From Bombyx mori (lineage: Eukaryota > Arthropoda > Insecta > Lepidoptera > Bombycidae): a stretch of DNA of 64,000 nt. Below are positions 1 through 12,800 of the stretch, piece after piece. Position 1 is the stretch's first letter. Each line of letters starts with the position of its first letter. The stretch covers positions 8,506,501 to 8,570,500 of the forward strand of contig NC_085130.1 in NCBI RefSeq assembly GCF_030269925.1. The letters run 5' to 3'. The notes under the pieces were generated by a model. That model saw only the letters and a list, made by a program, of their open reading frames with translations, was not told the DNA's origin and did not search any database. A program made the position numbers and the translations under genes.

Positions 1-7
1 GAGTCGT

Positions 8-155
8 GAGCGAGAATGCGTTTTCGATAGCATAAAAGTTAACTCAAATTTGTATGGAGTTGGAACGTTTGCCTACGTTTGCCGCTAGAGGCGCTGTCCC
101 AACTGTATACAAATATGAGTTAACTTTTACGCTATCGAGAACGTTAAGCTCGCAC
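8..155. mobile_element. Fold-back MITE-like palindrome
   Basis: The left arm (about 24-66, with cgatagcataaaagttaact) matches the reverse complement of the right arm (about 98-137, with agttaacttttacgctatcg). The spacer is about 30 bp. It has no coding capacity and its family is not recognised. Confidence 0.6.
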
Positions 156-192
156 TAAGCACACCGTACCAGAAGCGAGTGTGAACAAAGTT

Positions 193-752
193 TCTATTCA
201 ATCAGATAATGTACTCCAAAAAAGACAACAGCATTTTTAAACGCAAGATCAATTCCTTCATCCGATCTTCAATCAGATGATATACTCCAAAAAAGACAAC
301 AGCATTTTTAAATGCAAGATCAATTCTCCATCAGATCCTCAATCAGATGATGTACTCCAAAAAAGAAAGTGGCATTTTAAATGCAAGATCAATTCTCCAT
401 CAGATTTTCAATCAGACGATGTACTCCAAAAAAGACAACAGCATTTTTAAATGCAAGATCAATTCTCCATCAGATCCTCAATCAGATGATGTACTCCAAA
501 AAAGAAAGTGGCATTTTAAATGCAAGATCAATTCTCCATCAGATTTTCAATCAGACGATGTACTCCAAAAAAGACAACAGCATTTTTAAATGCAAGATCA
601 ATTCTCCATCAGATCTTCAATCAGATGATATACTCCAAAAAAGACAACAGCATTTTTAAATGCAAGATCAATTCTCCATCAGATCTTCAATCGGACGATG
701 TACTCCAAAAAAGACAGTGGCATTTTTAAATGCATGATCAATTCTCCATCAG
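193..752 (+). repeat. Minisatellite of about 70 bp, eight units, ending at a splice acceptor
   Basis: The word tactccaaaaaag recurs at 212, 283, 353, 422, 492, 561, 631 and 701. Spacing is 69-71 bp. Two unit types mix: gacaacagcattttta and the agtggcatttt type. Each later unit contains ttctccatcag, and in the last unit this is the acceptor of the exon at 753. Short ORFs through the array are products of the repeat. Confidence 0.9.
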
Positions 753-889
753 ATCCACCTTCGGCGCCCATGATAACTGGCTACGTGCCCGGCACAACCC
801 TCGCTGCCGGAACAGTTCAGAAGCTGGCCTGCATCTCGACTGGAGGGAACCCTTTGGCCACTCTCACGTGGTTTAAGAATGACAAAAAG
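753..889 (+). CDS. sns: Nephrin exon: first half of an Ig domain
   Basis: The acceptor is the end of the last minisatellite unit (ttctccatcag) and the donor is AAAAAG/gtaagt. The exon takes one base from the previous exon and ends in phase 0. It encodes the A to C strands of an Ig domain: PPSAPMITGY, the first disulfide cysteine in LACIS, then the conserved tryptophan in LTWFKNDKK. The second half of the domain is the exon at 3233, across a 2.3 kb intron. Confidence 0.85.
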
Positions 890-3800
890 GTAAGTCAGCA
901 TGCGCCACTTTGAGAAAGCGGCACGACATGAGAGAACCTCTCGTCGTGGCCGCTGGAAACTACATACCCAATCCTGTAGACCGAATGGTAAACAGTCGAC
1001 GTCGCCCAAAACACGTCATTACGGATCCTCCCGATCCATTTACGGTGCTTTTAGGTACCACAAGCACCGGTCACCGTCCTTCGTCGCAAGCGACGGGTTC
1101 GACGAGCGAATTAACCCACAGACACAGCCCACTGAGTTTCTCGCCGCATCTTCTCAGTGGGTCGCGTTTCCGATCCGGTGGTAGATTCTGCGAAACACTG
1201 CTCTTGCTAGGGACATTGTTAGCATCACTCCGGTTTGAGCCCCGTGAGCTCACCTACTAGTTAAGGTTACGCTGAAATAGCCTCTCGAGGCTATCTAGCA
1301 AAAAAAAAATAAGTCACTTCACAGTATAATAAATATAAAATGTATTTTCCAGGGTTATGGATGTATATTAAATATATTTATGTATGTGTATGATAAAAAT
1401 CATACATTTTTTTTTTTTAATAATAAATAACTTCAGTTATCTGGTACCTGTAACACAAGTTCTTTACGAACTTAGCCTGGGACTAGTTAAAGTAGCGTGA
1501 TTGTTATAAAAAAAAGAAAAAAAAGTCACTGGTAATACGAAGAACTTCAGTCTGGCAAAAAATCAATATGCATATTTTTATTAGTGTTCTACATTGGGTT
1601 AGTGATGATAATCACTGACGTCTATAGGTTTAGATAAATTTTGTATATTACATTAACTAGTATCTTGTGACGGTTGGATTAAAAAACGACTTTAAGACAA
1701 TGGAAATTAAATGTGCTGGTTTTATGTCTCTATTAGAATATAGTCCAAGATGTCTTACCGGTTATTACATGAAGACTTCAAAATTACCTATATTTACATA
1801 CTAGATATAACGCATATAAATAAGGTCATCAGCGCAAAAGTGGCTTAACCCAATTTTTTTTTTTATATTCAAACTTATATGACGTATAATCGAATTTATT
1901 TAAAACCAGCGACCCGCCCTCGCTTCGCTTCGGAAACTGTAATATTCTTGATTTCTCCACTATTTAATGGATGTTAATATACATATAAATCTTCCTCTTC
2001 AATCACTCTATCTATTAAAAAAACCCATAAAAATCCGTTACGTAGTTTTAAAGACTTAAGCATACATAGGGATATAGGGACAGAAAAAGCGACTTTGTTT
2101 TATACTATGTAGTGATATAATAAATTTTGATGCAAAACCGGCTCCATAGTTTACCCATAGATAACATATAAACAAATTCAAATTCAAGAAAATACAAACC
2201 TAATTGCTTCCATACTAACTAGGGTAAGCCACTTTTGCGCTGAAGGCCTCAAATATCCCTTCCACTAACAAAAACACTAAGTGTATAAACCTTTCAGACC
2301 GGGGGTTATCATACGATGTTATTCTTTCAGCGTCGAAGTCATTGCTGAACATTTGCTAGACACATAATTACTCAGAAAAACCATACTCAAGATTTTCGTA
2401 ACGAGTTTCCGTGGCGATGTCTCGAATGAAATTAAAATAACATTTTGCTCGAATAATAATTTTCTCTCGTCTGGAACTCCTATATTTCTAATGTTTCATA
2501 AAGTAGCAAATGTGTTTAAAATTGAAGGCGAAATTTTGTACATTAAATTATTATATTCTACGAATCAAACTTATACACGTACGTAGAAATGTCTGTCTAG
2601 GTGATATTTTAACCGTTTTTGATATTTTAAAATCATAATTTTAGTGTCTTAAATATTTTAAACAAAAAAATGACAATCATAGAGCAAAAAAAGAAAGAGG
2701 TAAAAGAAAAACCAAAAGATGAAACAGAAAAGTCCCTCCCTATGTACACGTTGTAATGGATACATGGAGATATGACCCAATGAGGGTTGATTTTAAGCAA
2801 GGGTCAGTTGTACAACTCATACCAAATCCTCATGCAGCATGATAAAAGGCCATACTCTGCTGATCCCACACAACGTAAGAAAAAGACAAGAAGAATTCGA
2901 AGAATGAAACTGTAGTGGAGTCTCTTTAGCTCTGCCTAGTTAATGAATGGTTTTAGAGACAGCATGCTTGGTCTGTGGTAATTGATCCTCTTAGACCTCG
3001 TGATCCCGGTCCACACATCTCTCTCTGGGGTTAAGTAGTTACTGAAGCTAATACCAACAACATCTTCAGACACTCATCGAAGTCTTAATTGGGTAAAAAC
3101 TCTCCCCTATCAAGCCTCACAACACGTTATCACTTCGCAGCAGAATTATGCGCAATTTTCGCAACACCAGACGCGCAACTAAATCTCGCTTCTGTTTAAG
3201 CAATAGGAGACTTTACAATACATTCTTTACAGATACATTCAACAACTAAGACAACGGACAAAGCGGTGTCAGCAGAGATCTCGATCCTGACCAATGTGAC
3301 CGACAATCAGGCCCAGTACAGATGTGAGGCCACAAACAGTGCGACTGAGATACCACTCTTTGAAACAGTCACACTAAACGTACACTGTGAGTAAGCTATG
3401 CACTCTTCTTTGAGGGTTTTCCTCGCGATCTTCATAGAGCACCCAGAATTTATTACTGCTGGTAGGACCTCTTGTGAGTCCACGCGGGTAGGTATCACCG
3501 CCCTGCCTATTTCTGCCGTGTAGCAGTAATGCGTTTCGGTCTGAAGGGTAGGGCAGCTGTTGTAACTATACTGAGATCTAAGAACTTATATCTCAAGGTG
3601 GGTGGCACATTTACGTTGTAGATGTCTATGGCATCCAGTAAAAAAAAAATTGCAACCATTACGAAGGGACTGATCTTTAAAGCGAACAAACCTGTAAATA
3701 CTTTTGTAGATGGATTTTTCGGGCAAGAACGGAACGATGTGGCTTTAGAGGAAGTTAAAGTTTTTGATAATAAATAGAATGTTAATCTGACAGTCGCGCC

Positions 3801-6800
3801 TGAAGCTGTCAAGGTCCGAGCTGAACCCGACGTGCTTAAGCCGGGAATCGAAGCGACACTGATCTGCGACTCCGCGTCTAGCAACCCGCCTGCCACCCTG
3901 TCGTGGTGGCGTGATGGGATCCCAGTTCAAAGTGAGTAAATATTGATAGGAATAGAATACAATCCTTACACTTTTATCTGTCGTTGTATTTCATAAGTTC
4001 TAGTAGTGGTAGAAGTATGTACTGTAGTATCACGACCACAGAATGTCTTTTTTTAAGTGTACAAGTAAATTCTGTATTTAAAGAATCAAAATTCAATGAA
4101 GGTACACAGTAGCAATAAAGTATATACTTATAATTTTGCCAACGATCCGGAATGCAGTTTCACTACTAAAAAAATCTACAAAGTACTCAGCTTGCTCCCA
4201 CAACACAAAAACAATAATACACATTTTTTTCTATAAAAAAATTACGAAATTATGAGAAATATGGTTGTGTTACTGAGCATCAAGGATTGGTACAGAACTG
4301 TCTCTATGAAAAGATACATTAGGTATCATAAAGCACCGGTCACCGTCCTGGCCGAATCCGTCGTTTTGCGACGAAGGGCTCGACGAGTATATTAACCCAT
4401 AGACACAGCCCACTGAGTTTCTCGCCAAATCTTTGCAGTGGGTCACGTTTCCGATCCGTGGTAGATCCTGCGAAGCATTGCTCTTGCTAGGGCCAGTGTT
4501 AGGAATATTCCCGGTTTGAGCCCCGTGAGCTCACCTACTAGCTCTGCAAATCTTAAATAACCTCTCGAGGCTACTAGAATAGTAGGGAAAATATCTTAAA
4601 GAACTATTATTCAGAATTCACCTCTCGTCCAATAGGTGCTCCGATGCAGCTCAAGAAAGGTCTGCACGGGGGTAAAGTGTCTACAATAGAACTGAAACTC
4701 AGCATCACTAAGGAGATGAACGGTGCTGTCTACACGTGCCAGGCCACCAACGAGGTCTTGCAGAGAAGCGTCCATGATGCTTTGGCCTTGAAGGTTTTGT
4801 GTAAGTATTTTAACACAGACTCCATCAGCAGCGGATATGATGTGATCAACACTGTATCTTGATATGAGGTTGCAGTTAACTATTAGGTTGTTAGCAGTGG
4901 AAATGATGCGATCGCCAATGTATCTTGATATGAGGTTGCAGCTAATTTTTAGATGTTTTTTTTGGGGATTATGGGTGTCCGGATATAAGAATTTTTGTAA
5001 GACCGGCGGCAAACTGACGGCAACACAAGTCTCATGATACCCATCATCCAGCCCATCAGACATAATCCCAAGGCAATCCGATATAATAATCTCATCACTG
5101 ATCTATTTTTTATATATATTTAAATATAATACTGAACTTGATTCTGAAGTTAGAGTTCTGATAAAAACATTCTTGAATCCTTTTAAGCGTCGAAAGAATT
5201 AAATTTCATTTTAGTTTATTAGTGGTGATAAGACCTCTTGTGAGTCCGCGCGGGTAGGTACCACCGCTCTGCCTATTCCTAGCGTGAAGCAGCAATGCGT
5301 TGTAACTATACTGAGACCTTGGAACTTATATCTCAAGGTGGTTGGCGCATTTACGTCGTAGATGTCTATGGGCACCGGTAACCACTTAACACCAGGTGGG
5401 CTGTGAGCTCGTCCACCCATTTAAGCAATAAAAAAGAAAAAAAAACTTCAAAAGATCAAACGTTAATCTGCGTTGTAATTTCAGATGCACCAATATTCGA
5501 CGACACGACATCTTACAACACAGTGGGAATCGAAAACGAGCCGTTGATAATATCGGTCAGAGCGGATGGCAACCCGCCCAGCATCACCTACACGTGGACG
5601 AAGGACGGCCTTCCCATCACACAGTCCTCCTACAGCAGCGGCAGTGAGTTTGCGATCTTATCCAGTACTAGGTTAAGAGCGAATTTTATTTGATTCGCAT
5701 TGAACTGTTTCTGAAGGCACGGTCTCTTTGATGATTTGCAACCGATTAATAATCTCTTGTGAAGAGTTGTTCATGGTATGCAGCGGCTTAGCTCTGCCTC
5801 TGGGATTACTAATTGTCCAGGAGTGATGGTAACCATTCACGATCGTGTGGGTCGTATGGCTCGTCTGCCTACAAGGGCAATAAAAAAAAGTATTTATATA
5901 TCTACTTTTTAATTGTCTATATTATGTATGTGAATGGAATAGGTAAATAATACAAATCTAAACCGTCACTTAAACTAAATAGACTTACCCAAGATACTTA
6001 AAAAAATAACGCCAAAAAAAAAAACGAACTAGCAATAAATTGTTTATTTTTTTACCCTGCTCATACCGCTCAGGGTTATTAGAGGGGCGGTATAAAATTA
6101 CTATCACTGTCATCGGTTGGTTGTATTTTCAAATTTTCAAGATAATCTAACTTCTTAACGTCGGTTAAAATGACATCCAGAGATTCTGTTACATGCAACA
6201 ATCTATATTATGTACATACCGAGCTATTAAAAGCGAGTTAAAGAACAGTTTTCCTAAATGACAATACGTTTTTTCGACTTAAAGTAACAAAACTGAAGTT
6301 TATTTGAACTGAATAATTGAGGCCTTATTCTAATTAAATAAGGGGGGGGGGAATCGTCGACCTAGATTTACCTTATCGACTGTCTGTTTAGCAATTAAAA
6401 CAAAGTCAGTAACTTTAAAGAACAAAACATGTACTAATTAATTATAAAATATATATTTTATTGCTTAGGTGGGTAGACCAGGTCACGTCCCACCTGGTAC
6501 TAAGTGGTTATTGGAGCCCGTAGACATCTACAACGTAAATGCCGCTGCCAACCTTGAGATATAAGTTCTAAGGTCACAGTATAGTTGCAACGGCTACCCA
6601 CTATTCAAACCGAAACGCATTGCTACTTAGCGGCCGAAATAGGCAGAGACTTTTATGGGCACAATTCTGTAATGTTTTATTTTTTTGAACAGATGACAGG
6701 ATAATATCAGAAGGCAGCATGCTGAACATGACGAAATTAACACGTCACGATGCCGGGATATACACTTGTGAGGCTGTGAACTCTCAGGGAGCTGCTGTCG

Positions 6801-9800
6801 CCAATATTTCCGTATCAGTACACTGTGAGTATTTATGCATTGAATTAATTCGTAAAGCAGCTACTCTTGAGCTGTTAGGTCTCCAATGGAGGCACTCGGG
6901 CAGCTGTTAGCAAATCTCACCCCTCTTGGCTGAGCCCTTGCTCGTCCATCTGTCCTGGTGAAACTGGAAAGGCCTCTGGGCCATTAGTAATTCCCCATTA
7001 ACAAAAAAAAACTTGTTCAAGATGATCTCGCTATCTTACTATTACCAGTGCACCACCAACCATAGAGTTCACCCCTATTACATGGGACTGCTACCTACCA
7101 CACTGTTGCGTATCCGCATCCGAAATGTTTTATGAGGGCTGTGAAAAGTCCTTATTCACTTCTTCAAAAATCAAAAACCTTCAATATTTATCTATGATCT
7201 GGTATCCAGTCAGCACATGGTGCTGCCTTGCTTGCCATCAACATAATTGGCATTAAGAGTTACATTAGCATAACTAATATAATAATATCTAACATGCAAG
7301 TGTGTGTACCCTTGCACTATGTCATTTGTAATAACCTTTACGCAATCCACGACTAAACTAAAACTAGCGATGGGTCATTGATTGGGTAATTTATTTCTCC
7401 TCTTGATTTCAATATCAATTATACAATTGCCTCCATCACGGTGATTTTTTTTGACATTATCAAGTCAATAGCACAAGACCCACTTGAAGGTGCTGGACCG
7501 AGAAGTCGTCTCCCCATCTCGATTAATAAAGTAAATCTTGACTATATTTTTTTTAATATTTTCTTCAGAAAACTTTGAAAACCTTAGACATAACACAATT
7601 GAAATTAATATTATAATAAAATCGCAAAAGTCTTTAAAATATCTTCATATAATATCAATATTTATTTCACTCTGAATTGCTAATATATTTATTACAAATA
7701 AGTGTCTCTAGGATCAGAATATAAAATACATTTCGTGAAAATATAATATCGTTATCAATCAGACTGTAATTTAATTCACAATAGACTCGAGGCTTTTACC
7801 AAATTCCAGTCAAATTATTCAAATTAAATTAAAATTCAAAATCATTTATTTCAACTTAGATGTTAGTATAACACACTTGTTGAATGTCAAAATATAAATA
7901 ACAATGTTAACTCTACCACCGGTTCCAAAAAAGCCACAGTCCTGAGAAGAACTGGCGATACAAACTCAGCGGGTTTTTTTTTTGTTTTTAAATAAGTAAA
8001 AATATTTACAATAAACGCAAAAACCAGTCAAAAAATACAATAAAAAAAATTCATAATAATGAAAAATGAAAAGGCCAGGAGCGAACGCCTCATCCCCACG
8101 TAGTGCCATCTAGTAAATAATCCTTAACTTTATAATATGCCTTGTTGCACAAACGTTCCTTGACAGTTTTCTTAAATCTATGAACAGGTAGTAATTGAAC
8201 GTTTTGTGGGATCTTGTTAAAAAGCTACAACTTTTTAACAAGATCCCACAAAACGTTCAATTACCCAGCCCCCTAAAAGAGTTGCTTATGTTTTTAATTC
8301 GAACCGCCAGCAACGGAAGCCTATGTTTGTTCCTAGTGTTCACATTATGCAAATCGCAGACTCTGGGGAATTCTTTAATGTTTTTACGCACATTCAATAA
8401 ATTTTCAAAAATGTATTGGGACGCTAAAGTTAGAATTTTGATTTCCTTGAACTTGTCCCTCAAGGATCAATCGATAGCTACAGATGGACTCATAAATTTT
8501 CTTATTTCTTTAGATCCAGCGGGCATTAAATCGGTGTCTCAAAATGTGGTTGCGAACCCAAACGAAGACGCCGTTTTGTCTTGCACTGCGATCGGTAAGT
8601 TGGTGGTTTTAGATGATTTTATTATACCTTTGTAGACGTGTGATAAGTTCAAGTAAACCAAATATGTTAATTGTTTTGCTTTTGTGTCAATTAAGTCGGT
8701 ATTAAATTTAATGACCTTAATTTTACAAAATCACCCTTAAACATTAATAATAATCAACAATCTATCAACAGGAAATCCTCTGTTAGCGGAGCACATTAAA
8801 TGGGAACGCAAAGGGTACAAAATCGACCCCAAGTCTGTAACTTTTGAACCGAAGAATCTCACAAGTTATTTAATAATACGCAAGGCAAAAAGCGAGAACT
8901 TGGGTAATTTTCAGTGTGTGGTCAACAATGGTATTGGAAGTGCGACTAAACAAGACGTTATGCTTATAGTTAAGTTCAAACCCGAGATGGACACTTCACC
9001 TAACTTAGTCAAATCGGCCTCAAATGTTGGACAAGTTGGACGTTTGATGTGCAAGTAAGTACGAGGATAACGATTTAAGACCTGCTGGTAGTAAGACATT
9101 TTGTGCTTAATTACACGTTTTGGAGAACCCAAAAAACAGCTTTTCAGTTAATTTAGTCGAAATTCTGTATATTTTTAGGACAAACCAAAAACTATTACTT
9201 GTATTACTTTAATAGTTGAAAAAAAACCCCAATTACTTTCGGTTTAAGTTTAACTTCGAGACGCTACAGCGTTTTCTGTTCTCGGATTTTCATTGGCTGT
9301 TATTACGTTCACATTAAAATTATATATTTTTCTAAAGTAACTCATATATTTTGCAGATTCTTGAAATGTTTTTCTTTTCAACATTCAAAAGATTTTTCAC
9401 AGTTTTTGGTCTGTGCTTTTTAATTGTTTGTTCAATACTAATGATCACGGAATTCGTACATAATTTAAATAATTATATGAAAGATGAAAGATGTATATAA
9501 AGTGATTATAACTAGAAATATAAGTAGAAATGATAGTGACTGAAGAATGATTTATTAACTTTGTTAATGGTAAATCTACAACAAATATTAGCGAGCCGTC
9601 TTTTGAATTCTAACAATTGTCATCGATTTTACATTTGCTCGTCGGTATGCGGTAGGCAGCGGCTTGGCTCTGCCCCTGGCATTGCTGAAGTCCATGGGCG
9701 ACGGTAACCACTCACCATCAGGTGGGCCGAATGCTCGTCTGTCTACAAGGGCAATAAAAAAAAAAACTTATTACCATGATTCTAATAAGCCGTATTCGAT

Positions 9801-12800
9801 ACGAGTCGGTGGATGCACAAGAGCCGCCGGTCAGCGGAGCCCTGACCTCGATGGCATCATACGAATAATTTTCAAATAAGGAACAACTAAACGCATAAGC
9901 TGATGAAGATCTTTGATGCTATCTGAGGATTGATTCATTGGGACTTACGTAGTTGTGTTTTGAGTTTTAATGTAGTTTATGTTTAAAATATTTTTACTGG
10001 TGCTAAGATATCTTGTGAGTCCGCGCGGGTAGGTACCATCACCCTGCCTATTTCTGCCGTGAAGCAGTAATGCGTTTCGGTTTGAAGGGTAGGCCAGCCG
10101 TTGTAACTATACTGAGATCTTAGAACTTATATCCCAAGATGGGTGGCGCATTTACGCTGTAAATGTCTATGGGCTCCAGTAACCACTTAATACAAGGTGG
10201 GCTGTGAGATCATCCACCCATCTAAGCTATAAAAAAAAACATACGTATCATATCTCAGGATCGGGTCCCTAGCTCTAATACCCACATTTTATGTAGAGTA
10301 TGATATAACATAAATACATTTCCTAATTTTAGATGCAAATCAGTACCAGCGCCTAGCTTTACCTGGTCCAAAAATGGAGTGAAGCTACCTGTAAATACAT
10401 CTACGAAATATTTCGCGGAGTTCCACAAGAACGATCACATCACCTACACCTCGGTGCTGCTCATCAATGACGTGACCACTTCAGACTATGGGTCTTACGA
10501 GTGTGGCGCCAGGAACGAGCTTGGGTTCAGTACCACGACGGTGAAATTAGACGTGACCAGCGCACCAGGTAAACAGTGATTTCGTGATTTAAATCATCGT
10601 AATAGAAGATTGACTTAGTTTACAGATTTCCACTACAAACCTGCATCTCCATATTTTTTTTTTTTTTTTTATTGCTTAGATGGGTGGACGAGCTCACAGC
10701 CCACCTGGTGTTCAGTGGTTACTGGAGCCCATAGACATCTACAACGTAGACGCGCCACCCACCTTGAGATATAATTTCTAATGTCTCAGTATAGTTACAA
10801 CGGCTGCCCCACCCTTCAAACCGAAACGTATTACTGCTTCACGGCAGAAATAGGCAGGGCGGTGGTACCTATCCGCGCGAACTCACAAGTGGTCCTACCA
10901 CCAGTAAATCTCCATTCTTGAAAGCTTGAGTTCAGCTCGCTCGGTGTTTGGTGAGCTTGTATTTGAGCAGAACAGGATAAAAAGGATCGTGTGGTTTTAG
11001 AAAACCACGGCAAAAGTGAAACTTTTTTCACATTATAGATATTTAACTATGACAAACATCATCTACATTAAACACTGACAAAAACAAACAAAATAGCGTG
11101 GAGCTCCGGCACAAATGAGTAGTAGTCTATACACTACACGGTCAGCTGCTGCGAACTATAGGCGCCGCCATGTTGGCCTTGGCTGCTCTGACGAGCGCCT
11201 TTCACTTTATCCCTACTCCGCGGCCGACCGTCACGCGACATGCAACACACAGACGAAAAAGTTTGAGTCGATATAATAAAAGTTTCACTTTGATAATATT
11301 AAAGCCATTGCTATTAATAGGTAACTCGGTAATGAATACGAAAAAAGAATGTCCTTTACACACTAAACTTATCAAGTTCTTTGCAAGCTCATTTCCAAAC
11401 AATATCATTATGTTTAAGGCTTTTCGTTAAGTAAGTTGCTGACTTCAAACGTGCTTTCAATTTAAATTTGCAATTAATTTTGCTGCTCCGCCATAAACGT
11501 ATTCCGTTCGTCTTTTATCTCTCTAGAAGGTTCTGACGTTAAATTTATTTTACAGATCAAGTGGTCTCGCTAACTGTAACAAATGTAACTCACAGTACAG
11601 TGACATTGGAGTGGGTACCAGGCTTCGACGGAGGACTGCAATCTTGGTATAGGATTCGATATAGGTAAGGAATAGATGATCAGCTTGTAATATAGATTTT
11701 TCTATCTGTAGCATTGATGCCTCAAAAAATTGTCCATAGATGATATGCGACAAACAGGAGCTTTGTATATTACAAGAACCCTCGTTATTTTTATATTATT
11801 AACTGTCCTCTCTCCTCGCGATTTTACCTCACTGCTGAGGGTCGTGACCATCATGTTTCAACAGGATTTTATTCCTTGTAATGTCCCTCCAACGCCTCCG
11901 ATCATTGGCCATGTGAAGGAAGGGCTTCGTGGAATGGGATCTCTAATGTGGTATGGATTTGATCTGAGGAATTATTCGAGATGATACAATCATCTCGCTT
12001 TTACCATCGCACCGCCCGCCACCGAAGTAGAGTTCATCCATACCACCTGGAGCCACTGCGGTCAACCACAGTGCGTTTCCAGAGGTATTTTTTGCCACGT
12101 ACCATCCGGCTATGGAATGAGCTCTCCGCCACGGTGTTTCCCGAGCGCTACGACATGTTCTTCTTCAAACGAGGCTTATGGATTAAGCGGTAGGCAGCGG
12201 CTTGGTTCTGCCTCTGGCATTGCTGAAGTCCATGGGCGACGGTACGGACGACAAGAGCAATAAAAAAACCTTATCGGACTGTACCCGCGTGGTCTCTTTC
12301 CCTCAATCTTCCCTGTCACGAATAGTCTCTCTAAGCTATCAGGTGTTTTCCGCTGTCCAATTACTGAATCAATTAACAATGTCACGTTTCGCTTTAGAAA
12401 AGTGTTCGATGACGTGTACAAGTACGAAGATGTTCTGCCCAAGCACGCTACGAACTTCACCGTTCGTGGGCTCGAGAAGAACACCGATTACGTATTCTCC
12501 GTAATGGCTATTAACAAAATAGGGCAAAGCAAATACAGACCGGACGACACGAAGGCGACGACGCTGAGTGAGTACAGTTATAATTGTTTTGTTAATATTG
12601 TTGATTAAGTACTTAAGAATTGAGGCCTACGTAACGAAAGGCTTAGTTCTGTCACAGACATGATTGGTGAGATACTTTGCGCGTAATGTTAAAGTCGTTT
12701 ATCGTCGGCCTCAAGCTGAGATTTTGGGATGTTATCGATACATTTGTCTAAGTTTATTTACAAGAGTACAATGGCAGACTTTTTAACTAAGTCGTTATCT

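Noticed and set aside
193..752. CRISPR-like array
   Set aside because: Whole units repeat without unique spacers; a minisatellite in an intron of a eukaryotic gene.
347..913. ORFs of 60-90 codons across the minisatellite
   Set aside because: They follow the 70 bp repeat. Only the part after 752 is an exon, supported by splice phase.
11170..11430. ORF beginning MLALAALTSAF that resembles a signal peptide
   Set aside because: It crosses a possible MITE and AT-rich intron DNA; the downstream composition is not protein-like and no exon borders fit.
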